Virus record (IMG/VR): IMGVR_UViG_3300017752_000091
Coordinates: 1 to 30,470 of that record
Length of the DNA: 30,470 nt
Source: a virus
Direction: 5' to 3' (one strand)
The notes beneath the pieces were generated by a model that had not been told where the DNA came from, did not search any database, and saw nothing but the letters and a program-made list of their open reading frames with translations. How positions within the stretch are numbered: position 1 is the stretch's first letter; every line of letters starts with the position of its first letter. Below are positions 17,091 through 23,942 of the stretch, piece after piece. The translations under genes were made by a program, and so were the position numbers.

Positions 17091-17350
17091 AACTCTAGGT
17101 TTTGTTTATTAAATTCATACTCTGCTTTAAGATCTTCCAGACCTTGTATTATTTTGTCGGTACTACCCTTTAGTCCGAAGTATTGTTTTACGTGTGATAT
17201 TTTCCACCCCCTATGTGGGCGAAGTCCTGCCTTCCATAGTTTAACGTCTCTTATGCTTACTAGTAAATTCCACGTGGCTCTAGTCATTAAGCCGTCGTTA
17301 ACCTTCATCACTTTTCTGTGATCTATTTCATACTGCGTTTCTTGTTTCAT
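17087..17350 (-). CDS. Hypothetical protein (87 aa)
   Basis: A basic, mostly helical protein with RKVMKVNDGLMTRATWNLLV, then RPHRGWKISHVKQYFGLKGS and a C-terminal helix KIIQGLEDLKAEYEFNKQ. The middle WKISHVKQYFGLKG resembles a winged-helix or helix-turn-helix recognition segment, so DNA binding is possible, although I cannot name a family. Both ends overlap neighbours by ATGA. Confidence 0.65.
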   Translation of the reverse strand: MKQETQYEIDHRKVMKVNDGLMTRATWNLLVSIRDVKLWKAGLRPHRGWKISHVKQYFGLKGSTDKIIQGLEDLKAEYEFNKQNLEL

Positions 17351-17511
17351 CGTATGTTGTTTATAGTGCTAACTATTTCGTGTCGCTTGTTAATTAGATA
17401 CGTATGCATCTTGCTACCTTGTATACCTTTGTATTCACAATACTTGATATTACCTTCGCAATCTTTAAGTTGGTCTCGCAGATCGTCTAACTGTGTTCGT
17501 GCTTTTCTCAT
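17347..17511 (-). CDS. Small helical protein (54 aa)
   Basis: The product starts MRKARTQLDDLRDQLKDCEG and continues as a likely helical hairpin with KGIQGSKMHTYLINKRHEIV. The start overlaps the preceding stop as TAATG and the stop overlaps the next start as ATGA. Unknown function; the composition fits a small coiled coil. Confidence 0.65.
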   Translation of the reverse strand: MRKARTQLDDLRDQLKDCEGNIKYCEYKGIQGSKMHTYLINKRHEIVSTINNIR

Positions 17512-17690
17512 TACTTGATCAATTTTCGGTTTAATTCTTTGGCTACGTAGTTAATATGTTTCTGCGTCGTTTGTGACCAGTACCCTAACTGATGTACTTC
17601 GTGGGGTTTGATAGTAGCTACGTGAGTGTTGTAGCTGTATACTTTGTCTCCGTCTAATCTTAAATTTTGCTTGTACTTTTCAAATTGCAT
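17511..17690 (-). CDS. Small conserved phage protein with YSYNTHVA / TTQKHINYVA motif (59 aa)
   Basis: The protein contains GDKVYSYNTHVATI and GYWSQTTQKHINYVAKEL. This combination of a SYxTxVA strand and a S-x-T-T-x-K-H-I-N helix is one I have seen in small proteins of many tailed phages of different hosts, with no established function. It is the first gene after the operator-containing promoter at 17716-17755, so it leads the small-gene operon. Its stop overlaps the next start as TAATG. Confidence 0.75.
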   Translation of the reverse strand: MQFEKYKQNLRLDGDKVYSYNTHVATIKPHEVHQLGYWSQTTQKHINYVAKELNRKLIK

Positions 17691-17715
17691 AATCTTATTT
17701 TTAATGTTTATACCC

Positions 17716-17755
17716 TAAACTTAGGCATAATAATTTAATTTTACAAATCTGTAAA
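17716..17755 (-). promoter_or_regulatory. Promoter with palindromic operator (17.7 kb)
   Basis: The -7 box (complement of 17716-17723) reads TAAGTTTA, one mismatch from TAnnTTTG. A 16-bp palindrome TTTACAAATCTGTAAA (17740-17755) covers the -33 TTTG, 20 bases before the -7 box. A TATAAAC follows the -7 box as in the sister promoters at 18466-18507 and 20834-20873. It drives the operon starting at 17690. Confidence 0.65.
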
Positions 17756-17765
17756 CTAATTTTAA

Positions 17766-18140
17766 CTAAATTCTGAAAAAATACCAGTTGTCCCATTCTT
17801 CTTCACTGCCGTCATAACTAGAGAAATGATGTCCGTAGCCGTCTGCTGATATGCAGTTGTCTGCTGTTTGCTTCCAGTCGATCTCGATCCACCATAACTT
17901 ATCCATATCTACACCATTAAGGTAGCAGTCCTGTACTATTTCTTTTATTTCTTCTTCTGCTATATCGTCTATTTCGTCCATATGGATAATACGATACTCT
18001 TGTCCGTCACATTCCCAGTACAGATCATTTTCTTCAGACATAAGATCAATTAGATCACGTATGTCGCCTTTATCTGGATCTACATCTAGATTATCTCTAG
18101 TAAATTCCCAAAGGTCTTTAATTTGCGTGTATTCACTCAT
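17766..18140 (-). CDS. Highly acidic protein (124 aa), possible DNA mimic
   Basis: By my count about 36 of 124 residues are D or E against roughly nine K/R, and they are spread over the whole chain, for example EEEIKEIVQD. The C-terminal half has WWIEIDWKQTADNC followed by DGYGHHFSSYDGSEEEW, a motif I recall from unannotated proteins of several phages. Such acidity in a small soluble phage protein suggests a DNA mimic that inhibits restriction or a host DNA-binding protein, but this is inference; no Ocr or ArdA signature is recognised. It follows the 97-residue gene by 11 bases and shares its promoter. Confidence 0.75.
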   Translation of the reverse strand: MSEYTQIKDLWEFTRDNLDVDPDKGDIRDLIDLMSEENDLYWECDGQEYRIIHMDEIDDIAEEEIKEIVQDCYLNGVDMDKLWWIEIDWKQTADNCISADGYGHHFSSYDGSEEEWDNWYFFRI

Positions 18141-18151
18141 TTTTTCTGTTT

Positions 18152-18445
18152 TTAGCGTTTATATGGAACACGATTATAAAAATCTTGCAATACATCTATG
18201 CGTTCCTTTAGTGTACTGCCTTTCATTTTACCACACAGAGGTATACATTCGTGTGTTACTTGTACCCCTGCAGGTAATGTTTTGCCGTTGTCAAGTTTTA
18301 CTGAAGTTTCTAATTGGTGTGAAATTCTACCACCATACCCCATACGTTCACGATCTGGAGTTTCTAGTCGAATTGATCCGACAAATTTGCTGTTTACCCA
18401 GTAATCTTTGTGATAACCGAATACGTCAAAAATATCTTTTGTCAT
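18152..18445 (-). CDS. Hypothetical protein (97 aa)
   Basis: The protein begins MTKDIFDVFGYHKDYWVNSK and has GSIRLETPDRERMGYGGRIS in the middle and THECIPLCGKMKG in the second half. The charged GYGGR loop and a beta-rich layout are visible but no family is recognised. It is the first gene behind the operator-bearing promoter at 18466-18507 and is followed by the acidic protein, so the two may act together. Confidence 0.7.
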   Translation of the reverse strand: MTKDIFDVFGYHKDYWVNSKFVGSIRLETPDRERMGYGGRISHQLETSVKLDNGKTLPAGVQVTHECIPLCGKMKGSTLKERIDVLQDFYNRVPYKR

Positions 18446-18465
18446 TGTTTAATTTGTTTATATAT

Positions 18466-18507
18466 CAAACTTAACTATTTTTTTGATATGTTTTACAAAG
18501 TTGTAAA
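18466..18507 (-). promoter_or_regulatory. Promoter with palindromic operator (18.5 kb)
   Basis: The -7 box is TAAGTTTG (complement of 18466-18473), a full match to TAnnTTTG. Twenty-two bases upstream lies the -33 TTTG inside the palindrome TTTACAAAGTTGTAAA (18492-18507), whose 7-base arms are perfect around AG. The site separates the terminase large subunit gene (ends at 18518) from the gene starting at 18445. Confidence 0.72.
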
Positions 18508-18517
18508 AATTTAACAT

Positions 18518-19672
18518 TTACCGAATAGCGTACTTACCATAGTTCGGTCTGCTTAGTTTGTTGATAACAGAGTAACGCAGGGCGTCACAGGCGTGATTGA
18601 ATTTATCTATTGGCTTGTTGGTTAGGTCTCCGTTTTTATCTTCAATATACTTGTAGTTTCGCATCTCCTTAATCACATTACTACTACTTTCTGTTATATG
18701 AAGTTTGTATCTACGTAACATATCGATCCCTTGATTGATTGCACCTTTACTTGTAGGTTTTACATTCCACCCCATTCGATGTATTTCCTCGATACTTTTT
18801 GGCTCGGCACTATCTGCGTATACTTCATCACGTCGATCAAGTTTTAACCTGTCAAACTCGTGTGCTATATCTTGGTTTGTCATACCAGTACGGTATATTA
18901 ATTCATTCACATATATGTTTTGATCTTGCATATACGTTGCTACCATAGCTGTTGGATCATTACTAAAACCAAAATCTAAGCCATAGCTAATTAACTTTGC
19001 AGTTTCTGGTATGTTTGGGACTGTACTAAATGAAAACACTAAACTTCTACTCTGACCTCGTTCTCCTAAACCATATATACGCCAGTAGTTTTCGTCAGTT
19101 TCTTTTAGACGTTCTATTTCCTCGACTATTGGCTGTGGCAAGAACGGATTGTCTTTGTACGTGGTTTTATAAAACGAGCAGTCGTTTCTTGTTAGTACTT
19201 TGTCATATATCCAGTGAAACTCGTCCGACGGATTGTAGTCAACTATGATCTGTTCTCCTGTTCTGAAGATCAACTGTTGCCAGTCCTCGAAATTTAATTC
19301 ATTTGCTTCATTAACAAATAGAAGATCACGCTTCCTACCTCTGATCTTTTGTGGCTGATCAAGTGATATGAACTCAACAGTGTTTGTGCCGATCTTATAT
19401 TCACTACTGGTCTTTGCGTGTACATCTTCAGTATACATATTATGATCACGAAGGATCTGAAAAAAGTCACGCATTACAGTACCCCTAACGGCAGGGAATG
19501 ATTTACGTACTATTGTAATCATTTTACCTTCGTTCTTTTGACAATAGGCAAATATGATCCACAACAAAATGTTATACGTCTTTCCAGATCGTGTCCCACC
19601 TTGTTCTACTATGATCTTATTCCTGTCCGTCTGTAAGTGACGGAACACTTTGTTCGTGTGTAATACTTTCAA
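18518..19672 (-). CDS. terL: Terminase large subunit
   Basis: This 384-residue protein is the packaging motor and nuclease (Terminase_3/6 class). Walker A GTRSGKT is at 26-32, Walker B LLFVNEAN at 117-124 with E122 as catalytic acid, and a coupling region near 145-175. The RNase H-like nuclease has its acids at D233 (GLDFGFSNDP), D287 (YADSAEP) and D363 (HACDALRY). The length is slightly short but complete. No ATG is available before Walker A; the start is TTG at 19672, inside the small subunit gene, with 56 bases of overlap. Confidence 0.95.
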   Translation of the reverse strand: MKVLHTNKVFRHLQTDRNKIIVEQGGTRSGKTYNILLWIIFAYCQKNEGKMITIVRKSFPAVRGTVMRDFFQILRDHNMYTEDVHAKTSSEYKIGTNTVEFISLDQPQKIRGRKRDLLFVNEANELNFEDWQQLIFRTGEQIIVDYNPSDEFHWIYDKVLTRNDCSFYKTTYKDNPFLPQPIVEEIERLKETDENYWRIYGLGERGQSRSLVFSFSTVPNIPETAKLISYGLDFGFSNDPTAMVATYMQDQNIYVNELIYRTGMTNQDIAHEFDRLKLDRRDEVYADSAEPKSIEEIHRMGWNVKPTSKGAINQGIDMLRRYKLHITESSSNVIKEMRNYKYIEDKNGDLTNKPIDKFNHACDALRYSVINKLSRPNYGKYAIR

Positions 19673-20006
19673 GTTGATCTGCTGTATCTATAATTCGTAC
19701 TTCAAATAATTGCTGTCCGTCTGCACCTGTTATTTCTTGGCGTTCTACATAACCTCGTTTCTTACCTTTGGTTTTTAAGTAGAATAATAACTCTGCTGTC
19801 TTTCCTTCACGTATTGCATTTAACAATTTCATTTCTGCTAGATCTAAATTACGTTCTTCAATATCCTTGCACGTTTGTTGAAAATCTGCATCTTGCTTTA
19901 ACCAATTGTAATACGTCTGACGTGATATGCCAGACGCTTCACAACTGATGCTGATATTACCTAAAGACAATTTAAAGTTTTCTAAAAATTTTTCTTTGCT
20001 TTTCAT
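19617..20006 (-). CDS. terS: Terminase small subunit
   Basis: The 129-residue protein has an N-terminal helix-turn-helix (LGNISISCEASGISRQTYYN, with WLKQDADF after it) typical of small terminases of the phBC6A51/Terminase_2 type, followed by a helical oligomerisation region (about 45-85) and a C-terminal tail (ITGADGQQLFEVRII). It recognises the packaging start on phage DNA and hands it to the large subunit encoded next. Start by ATGA overlap with the zinc ribbon gene. Confidence 0.85.
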   Translation of the reverse strand: MKSKEKFLENFKLSLGNISISCEASGISRQTYYNWLKQDADFQQTCKDIEERNLDLAEMKLLNAIREGKTAELLFYLKTKGKKRGYVERQEITGADGQQLFEVRIIDTADQLESITHEQSVPSLTDGQE

Positions 20007-20170
20007 TTTATATTTATTTCTGGAAGTCCGTTTTTGTTTTGCGTAATTTCTAGATCAAAATCAAAACCACAATTCTCACATATGAAATTATCCCTATGGT
20101 TTTCGTGCCAACATACTTGACAGCATTTTACTTGACGTGATCTCATAAACATTTTTTTTGACGCACCCAT
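20003..20170 (-). CDS. Small zinc-ribbon protein (55 aa)
   Basis: I start at the ATG at 20170, one base after the stop of the RarA-like gene; a longer frame to 20341 would lie inside that gene. The protein has two CxxC pairs, CQVC and CENC, with the text between typical of a rubredoxin-like zinc ribbon, then an acidic end (DFDLEITQNKNG). It probably binds zinc and DNA or protein. Position between the RarA-like and terminase small subunit genes, with an ATGA link to the latter, suggests a role in packaging or late transcription; this is inference. Confidence 0.75.
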   Translation of the reverse strand: MGASKKMFMRSRQVKCCQVCWHENHRDNFICENCGFDFDLEITQNKNGLPEINIK

Positions 20171-20171
20171 A

Positions 20172-20807
20172 TTACTGACTGAATAGATTAGAGTTTTCTG
20201 CCTTGTACTTGCCCATATCTTTTGTGTTTTTGTGATACACATTGTCTGGATCATAACCAGTGATAGGCACTTTCTTGTTTGCGTAATCTTGTATGTATTG
20301 AGTAAAGAAGTCGGCATACGGATCGTCAACGTCAGAAACATTGTTTAGTTTGCTACCTTCGTCAAGAAAAAATTGTAACGACCTACCCATTTTTTTGCCA
20401 CGACGTGTATTTGTGTCAAGTGCATAATCTGGGATATCTGGACGATACGAAGATTTACAAGCAACCATTTTTGCATTGTCGACAATACGTGATTTCTTGG
20501 ATCTTGACATAAGTAAAATTGCGTGAACAATTGGAATGATACCTTCCTCGTGATTTTTGGCTGATATGATTAACCAGTTTTGATATAATGCTTGTACTTG
20601 TACAGCTACATTGTTGTCGGCTAGACCGATATCTTCTGAAGCAATAATAAGCATACGTTTCCACAGATATTGAGCATAGCCACTACCTGCTAGTTCTGTG
20701 CCGAAGAATAAAGCATCTGCTTCTACACCTCGACGAATTGATTTTTGAAATGCACTACTGCACTCAAAGAAGTCATAATTTTTGCGTGTTAAAATTTGAT
20801 AAGACAT
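20172..20807 (-). CDS. RarA/MgsA C-terminal-like protein without the ATPase domain
   Basis: The 211-residue protein aligns by eye with the C-terminal part of the AAA+ recombination protein RarA (MgsA): SSAFQKSIRRGVEADALFFG, then YLWKRMLIIASEDIGLAD, match the E. coli SALHKSV...IASEDVGNAD region. The AAA+ ATPase with Walker A is absent, so it is a stand-alone form. RarA acts at stalled forks with SSB; a free C-terminal domain might tie phage DNA to SSB or to the host enzyme. It is the first gene after the promoter at 20834-20873 and is co-transcribed with the terminase genes. I recall stand-alone versions in other marine phages, without tested function. Confidence 0.75.
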   Translation of the reverse strand: MSYQILTRKNYDFFECSSAFQKSIRRGVEADALFFGTELAGSGYAQYLWKRMLIIASEDIGLADNNVAVQVQALYQNWLIISAKNHEEGIIPIVHAILLMSRSKKSRIVDNAKMVACKSSYRPDIPDYALDTNTRRGKKMGRSLQFFLDEGSKLNNVSDVDDPYADFFTQYIQDYANKKVPITGYDPDNVYHKNTKDMGKYKAENSNLFSQ

Positions 20808-20833
20808 ATAATTGTTTTTTGTGTTTATATATA

Positions 20834-20873
20834 CAAACTTAATAAAAATATATCAATTTTACAAATTTGTACA
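20834..20873 (-). promoter_or_regulatory. Promoter with palindromic operator (20.8 kb)
   Basis: The -7 box is TAAGTTTG (complement of 20834-20841). The -33 TTTG lies 20 bases upstream in TTTACAAATTTGTACA (20858-20873), with the perfect core TACAAATTTGTA (20860-20871). TATATAAAC follows the -7 box. It drives the RarA-like, zinc-ribbon, terS and terL genes. Confidence 0.72.
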
Positions 20874-20874
20874 A

Positions 20875-21459
20875 TTAGTCAAAATTACTAAATATATGAC
20901 TAGGCATCTTTGGAGGGTTTTTGACCATTACTAAAATAGTGACGTCGTATTGTTGTTTTTCAGATTTTACAATATGATACTCTGGCAAAAGGTTTATTAT
21001 ATCTTGCTTATTCAGATCTTGAAAATGATACTTATTGAAGTGCGTAGATTTTTTGTTTGGATAACTCAATACTATCAACTCTGGATAGTGCCTGTGTATA
21101 AATTCCTTATATACGTTTAGATCTTTTAAATGTTCAATCGTTTCTAAACTAACTACACAATCTATTTTATTGATCAAATTGATTTTTTCTAAACTATCTA
21201 CTAAAAAAGATGTTTTGGGTACGTTAAAATTCTTACTAGCTGATTTAATTGTTTCGGCATCTACATCTGCACCTATTACAAGATCTACATCTGGGACATT
21301 TGACATTAAGTATGTTCCATATCCTACACCACAAGCAACGTCAAGTACTGTTCCATATAGATATCTTTTGACTAACTGGTAACGTTCTATGTGATTTTGA
21401 AACCTAATTGTTTCTAGTGTTTCTTCTATTTGATCTTTGCCTAAATATATTCTCTCCAT
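20875..21459 (-). CDS. Class I SAM-dependent methyltransferase
   Basis: The 194-residue protein shows motif I as VLDVACGVGYGTYLM (39-52), the acidic residue of motif II at D65 (GADVD) and a motif IV region CVVSLETIEHLKD (101-113). The SLETIEHL form is that of Methyltransf_11/23 enzymes acting on small molecules or sugars and differs from the DPPY of DNA adenine or cytosine-N4 methylases. Next to two glycosyltransferases it may methylate a sugar added to DNA or to a virion protein. It overlaps the upstream glycosyltransferase by 19 bases. Confidence 0.82.
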   Translation of the reverse strand: MERIYLGKDQIEETLETIRFQNHIERYQLVKRYLYGTVLDVACGVGYGTYLMSNVPDVDLVIGADVDAETIKSASKNFNVPKTSFLVDSLEKINLINKIDCVVSLETIEHLKDLNVYKEFIHRHYPELIVLSYPNKKSTHFNKYHFQDLNKQDIINLLPEYHIVKSEKQQYDVTILVMVKNPPKMPSHIFSNFD

Positions 21460-22199
21460 TTCAATTTTAGTTTTTTGACGTCTACGTCTGTTTTATCACT
21501 ATCCTTATAAGTTCCAAACTGTACATTATTATCTGGAAACAATTTCTGAAGTTCTACTATTGTTTTTCTAGTCATTTCGTTCCTGTCGTAACTTTGAAGT
21601 CCACCTGCATTTTTATGAGCAACTGCATTTTCATAACCACCCATATATCGCCAACATACATATCCTTGATTTACGCAATTCAAAGTCAATACTATATCGT
21701 CTAACAACTCGACATTTTCTGGCATCGTGTGGATCTTTGGACGGAATATGTGATTGCCATATATTATTTTGTTTTTAGAAAACTTGTCATCGTGCTTCCA
21801 GTAAAGGAATGGCATAGGTTTTGAGACGCTTACTGCACCTAAGTGGGGGTTTTGTTCAAAAGCATCTTTAACGTCTTTATATATACTTAAAAACGCCTTG
21901 TGTGCGTCGATCTTCTTGCTGTGTTTCTTAGTTTTGAAAGACATATCGTCGTCAACTCTGTAAACTAGATCATAATTATTGCTGTTAGCGTAATCTATTA
22001 TACACTGCACTGTTTCTCTATATGAACTTGCTACAATAGGAACTATGTTTTTTGTCACTTGACCATAATACATTTCTTGTTCTTCACGCACAAAAATTTT
22101 CCACTCTATATCTTCTGGAAGTTTTTTAAGCCAACACAGCGTAGTTTTTTCTATATCGTATGGTCTATTATATGACGGAACAGCTATTAATGTTTTCAT
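21441..22199 (-). CDS. GT-A glycosyltransferase (TAGT-like), second copy
   Basis: The 252-residue protein opens with KTLIAVPSYNRPYDI, followed by a DDD motif at 83-85 (VYRVDDDMSF) that binds the metal and nucleotide sugar, and SKPMPFLYWKHDD and VCWRYMGGYENA in the second half. The layout matches the TET-associated glycosyltransferases (TAGT) known from phages. The ATG at 22199 follows the previous stop with a one-base overlap (TGATG); an in-frame TTG at 22202 is less likely. Its acceptor is unknown. It differs from the other copy in size and C-terminus, so they may act in sequence. Confidence 0.78.
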   Translation of the reverse strand: MKTLIAVPSYNRPYDIEKTTLCWLKKLPEDIEWKIFVREEQEMYYGQVTKNIVPIVASSYRETVQCIIDYANSNNYDLVYRVDDDMSFKTKKHSKKIDAHKAFLSIYKDVKDAFEQNPHLGAVSVSKPMPFLYWKHDDKFSKNKIIYGNHIFRPKIHTMPENVELLDDIVLTLNCVNQGYVCWRYMGGYENAVAHKNAGGLQSYDRNEMTRKTIVELQKLFPDNNVQFGTYKDSDKTDVDVKKLKLKWREYI

Positions 22200-22948
22200 C
22201 AAAAGGGGAATTTACAAGTACGTTCTCCTTCACGAATTTTGCCTTTGCCACTTGTAGGTTTTTTAATAGTAATTGCATTTCCAAAAGTTTTACGCAACTT
22301 TAATGTAGTCAACAACATATCTTCTTTTGTCCTGTCTAAGTTACAACCACCCTCTGCAGAAAAATTGCCAATAGATATAAACGAGTATCTTTGATCAATA
22401 TACATATACCTATTTTTGTATACATTCAAACAAGACATATAATGATCTTCTCCTTCAGAATAAGTTACGTCATATGCTAGATTGTGTCCTTTGAGATATC
22501 CAGTATATGAAGCGTTAAGATATCCTGTAAAACCGAATGGGGTGTGACTTATATAATGTAGTGGCTGTCTCAAATTTACAAAGCCAAACATCTTAGCGTT
22601 TAGATCTTGTGCCATATCTGCTGCCCTTTGTATTATATCACGTACCTCATCTGGATCGGTAACTAGATATTCTTCTCCTTCTTCAATCCAATTCATACGT
22701 ACACTCGTAATGTCATCGTCGATCATAAATACGTTTTCAAATTCCTCTAAGATGAATTGCCTACTACCTGTTATACCTTTAACGTGATCTGGCTCTGCAA
22801 TAACTGTACACTCTGGGTTATGTTTTTCGTATTCCTCTACCTCTTTTTTTGGCACTACTAAAATAAGATCTTCAATAAGTTTTTTAGTGATCACATTTTC
22901 TGCTCTACCTTTGCTTGGCGTTACTATCCTTACTATCTGTCTTTCCAT
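22199..22948 (-). CDS. GT-A glycosyltransferase (TAGT-like), first copy
   Basis: The 249-residue protein starts IVRIVTPSKGRAENVITKK, then LVVPKKEVEEYEKHNPECT, the N-terminal Rossmann half with the GRAE-type loop, G-SRQFIL at 61-66 and FMIDDDI at 74-80 with the DDD metal motif. This is the TAGT pattern (TET-associated glycosyltransferase), a family defined from phage operons that sugar-modify oxidised pyrimidines. The C-terminus is short and ends CKFPF. No TET/JBP oxygenase or hydroxymethylase is present in the genome, so the substrate may be a protein, a base modified by a host enzyme, or an unusual base. Confidence 0.8.
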   Translation of the reverse strand: MERQIVRIVTPSKGRAENVITKKLIEDLILVVPKKEVEEYEKHNPECTVIAEPDHVKGITGSRQFILEEFENVFMIDDDITSVRMNWIEEGEEYLVTDPDEVRDIIQRAADMAQDLNAKMFGFVNLRQPLHYISHTPFGFTGYLNASYTGYLKGHNLAYDVTYSEGEDHYMSCLNVYKNRYMYIDQRYSFISIGNFSAEGGCNLDRTKEDMLLTTLKLRKTFGNAITIKKPTSGKGKIREGERTCKFPF

Positions 22949-23547
22949 AACTTCTGAAATTCTTTAACTGTTATAACGCTTGTTTCTTTGATCCGTTCTG
23001 TTTTGTAGTCACGTGCCTTTTTTAATTTGAGTACGTTTCTTAGCCAGTTTTGATCCATTTCATTATCACAGAAGATCATAACAGCAGTGTACCCTTCACT
23101 GAATTTTGGAACGATAGGCAGTTCTGCGTTTGTATCGTCAACTTTATAAAATTCTTCTTCAAACTGATCCATAAAGAAACCTAACTCTTTTTCTTCCATA
23201 CCCATTTTCAAAAGAAACTCTTTTTCGTATTGATTAGCCAAAAGATCAACGTCCCAGTCCCCAAAAGAATTATTGTCTTTAATTATAAACTCTGACTTCT
23301 GTTCAGTATTCCAACCTTTAGCTACCACTACTGGTACTTCAGTCATTCCTAATTGCCTACACGCTTTTAGACGCATATTACCACCTAGCACCATATTGTT
23401 TTCGTCAACTACAATGGGACGTGTTTGTAACATTTCTGGAAAGTCCTTAATACTTCTAACTAATTTACTAAACCTTTGTGATTTGATTGTTCTTGGATTG
23501 AGTGGGTTGCCTTGCAACTCTGCTACATTTCTATTTTCTACTTTCAT
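22933..23547 (-). CDS. ParB-like nuclease-domain protein
   Basis: The 204-residue protein has a ParB/Srx-type N-terminal domain: LQGNPLNPRTI at 11-21, RPIVVDENNMVLGGNMRLKA at 43-62, and VPVVVAKGW at 71-79. FIIKDNNSFGDWDVDLLANQ follows, a block also seen in ParB domains attached to phage and prophage DNA methylases. These domains bind CTP or act as nucleases or DNA-modification partners; plasmid segregation is unlikely here as no ParA exists. It is encoded just before the two glycosyltransferases, with overlap of 16 bases, and is probably part of a DNA modification group. Confidence 0.85.
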   Translation of the reverse strand: MKVENRNVAELQGNPLNPRTIKSQRFSKLVRSIKDFPEMLQTRPIVVDENNMVLGGNMRLKACRQLGMTEVPVVVAKGWNTEQKSEFIIKDNNSFGDWDVDLLANQYEKEFLLKMGMEEKELGFFMDQFEEEFYKVDDTNAELPIVPKFSEGYTAVMIFCDNEMDQNWLRNVLKLKKARDYKTERIKETSVITVKEFQKLWKDR

Positions 23548-23942
23548 ATATAATTTTCATAAATAATTTCATAAACGTTTTCTACTATTTCACTATTCAT
23601 ATGTTTAATGTTCTCCCTTATAAATTCTTTACGTAAAGGATCTGTTGCTGTTGATCGATCACTAGCTAAAACTAACATTCTCATTTCCAGAAGTGACGGA
23701 TTGTATTTCTCATACATATCGTAATTTCTTACGGAGTGTAATATTGTTGCGTGGTGCATTGATTTGCCTTTACCTTGATATATTCTTTTTATTGCGTAGT
23801 ACGTTAAACCACACACTCGCCTATATATGTGATTTAACATAGCACGTGCTTCGACTACTTCACGTTTTCTGGAGTTTTCAAATACATCAACCCCAGTTAC
23901 TTTGCACACGCTTTCAGCTATTCTTTTTTGTGCTAAATTCAT
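23544..23942 (-). CDS. DnaA domain IV-like protein
   Basis: The 132-residue protein has SRKREVVEARAMLNHIYRR at 24-42 and HHATILHSVRNYD at 63-75, the two recognisable parts of the DnaA C-terminal helix-turn-helix (the basic R-x-R start and the (D/H)HxTVLH helix). The DnaA ATPase domain is missing. Domain IV binds DnaA-box-like sites, so this is a candidate origin-binding protein or a competitor for host DnaA boxes. It is linked by ATGA to the RecE-like gene and to the ParB-like gene. The intergenic iterons at 30100-30173 are one possible target, which is inference. Confidence 0.8.
   Translation of the reverse strand: MNLAQKRIAESVCKVTGVDVFENSRKREVVEARAMLNHIYRRVCGLTYYAIKRIYQGKGKSMHHATILHSVRNYDMYEKYNPSLLEMRMLVLASDRSTATDPLRKEFIRENIKHMNSEIVENVYEIIYENYI

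Noticed and set aside
20171-20341. N-terminal extension of the zinc-ribbon frame
   Set aside because: It lies inside the RarA-like gene in another frame; the ATG at 20170 one base after that stop is a far better start.
20345-20664. Two minus-strand ORFs within the RarA-like gene
   Set aside because: Shadows in other frames without family signature; the RarA-like frame has clear homology.
20875-21459. DNA adenine or cytosine methylase
   Set aside because: The motif IV region is SLETIEHL, not (D/N)PP(Y/F) or PCQ, so a DNA base methylase is unlikely.
20875-23547. TET/JBP oxygenase or hydroxymethylase partner for the glycosyltransferases
   Set aside because: No HxD...H double-stranded beta-helix enzyme or thymidylate synthase-like protein could be recognised in the genome.
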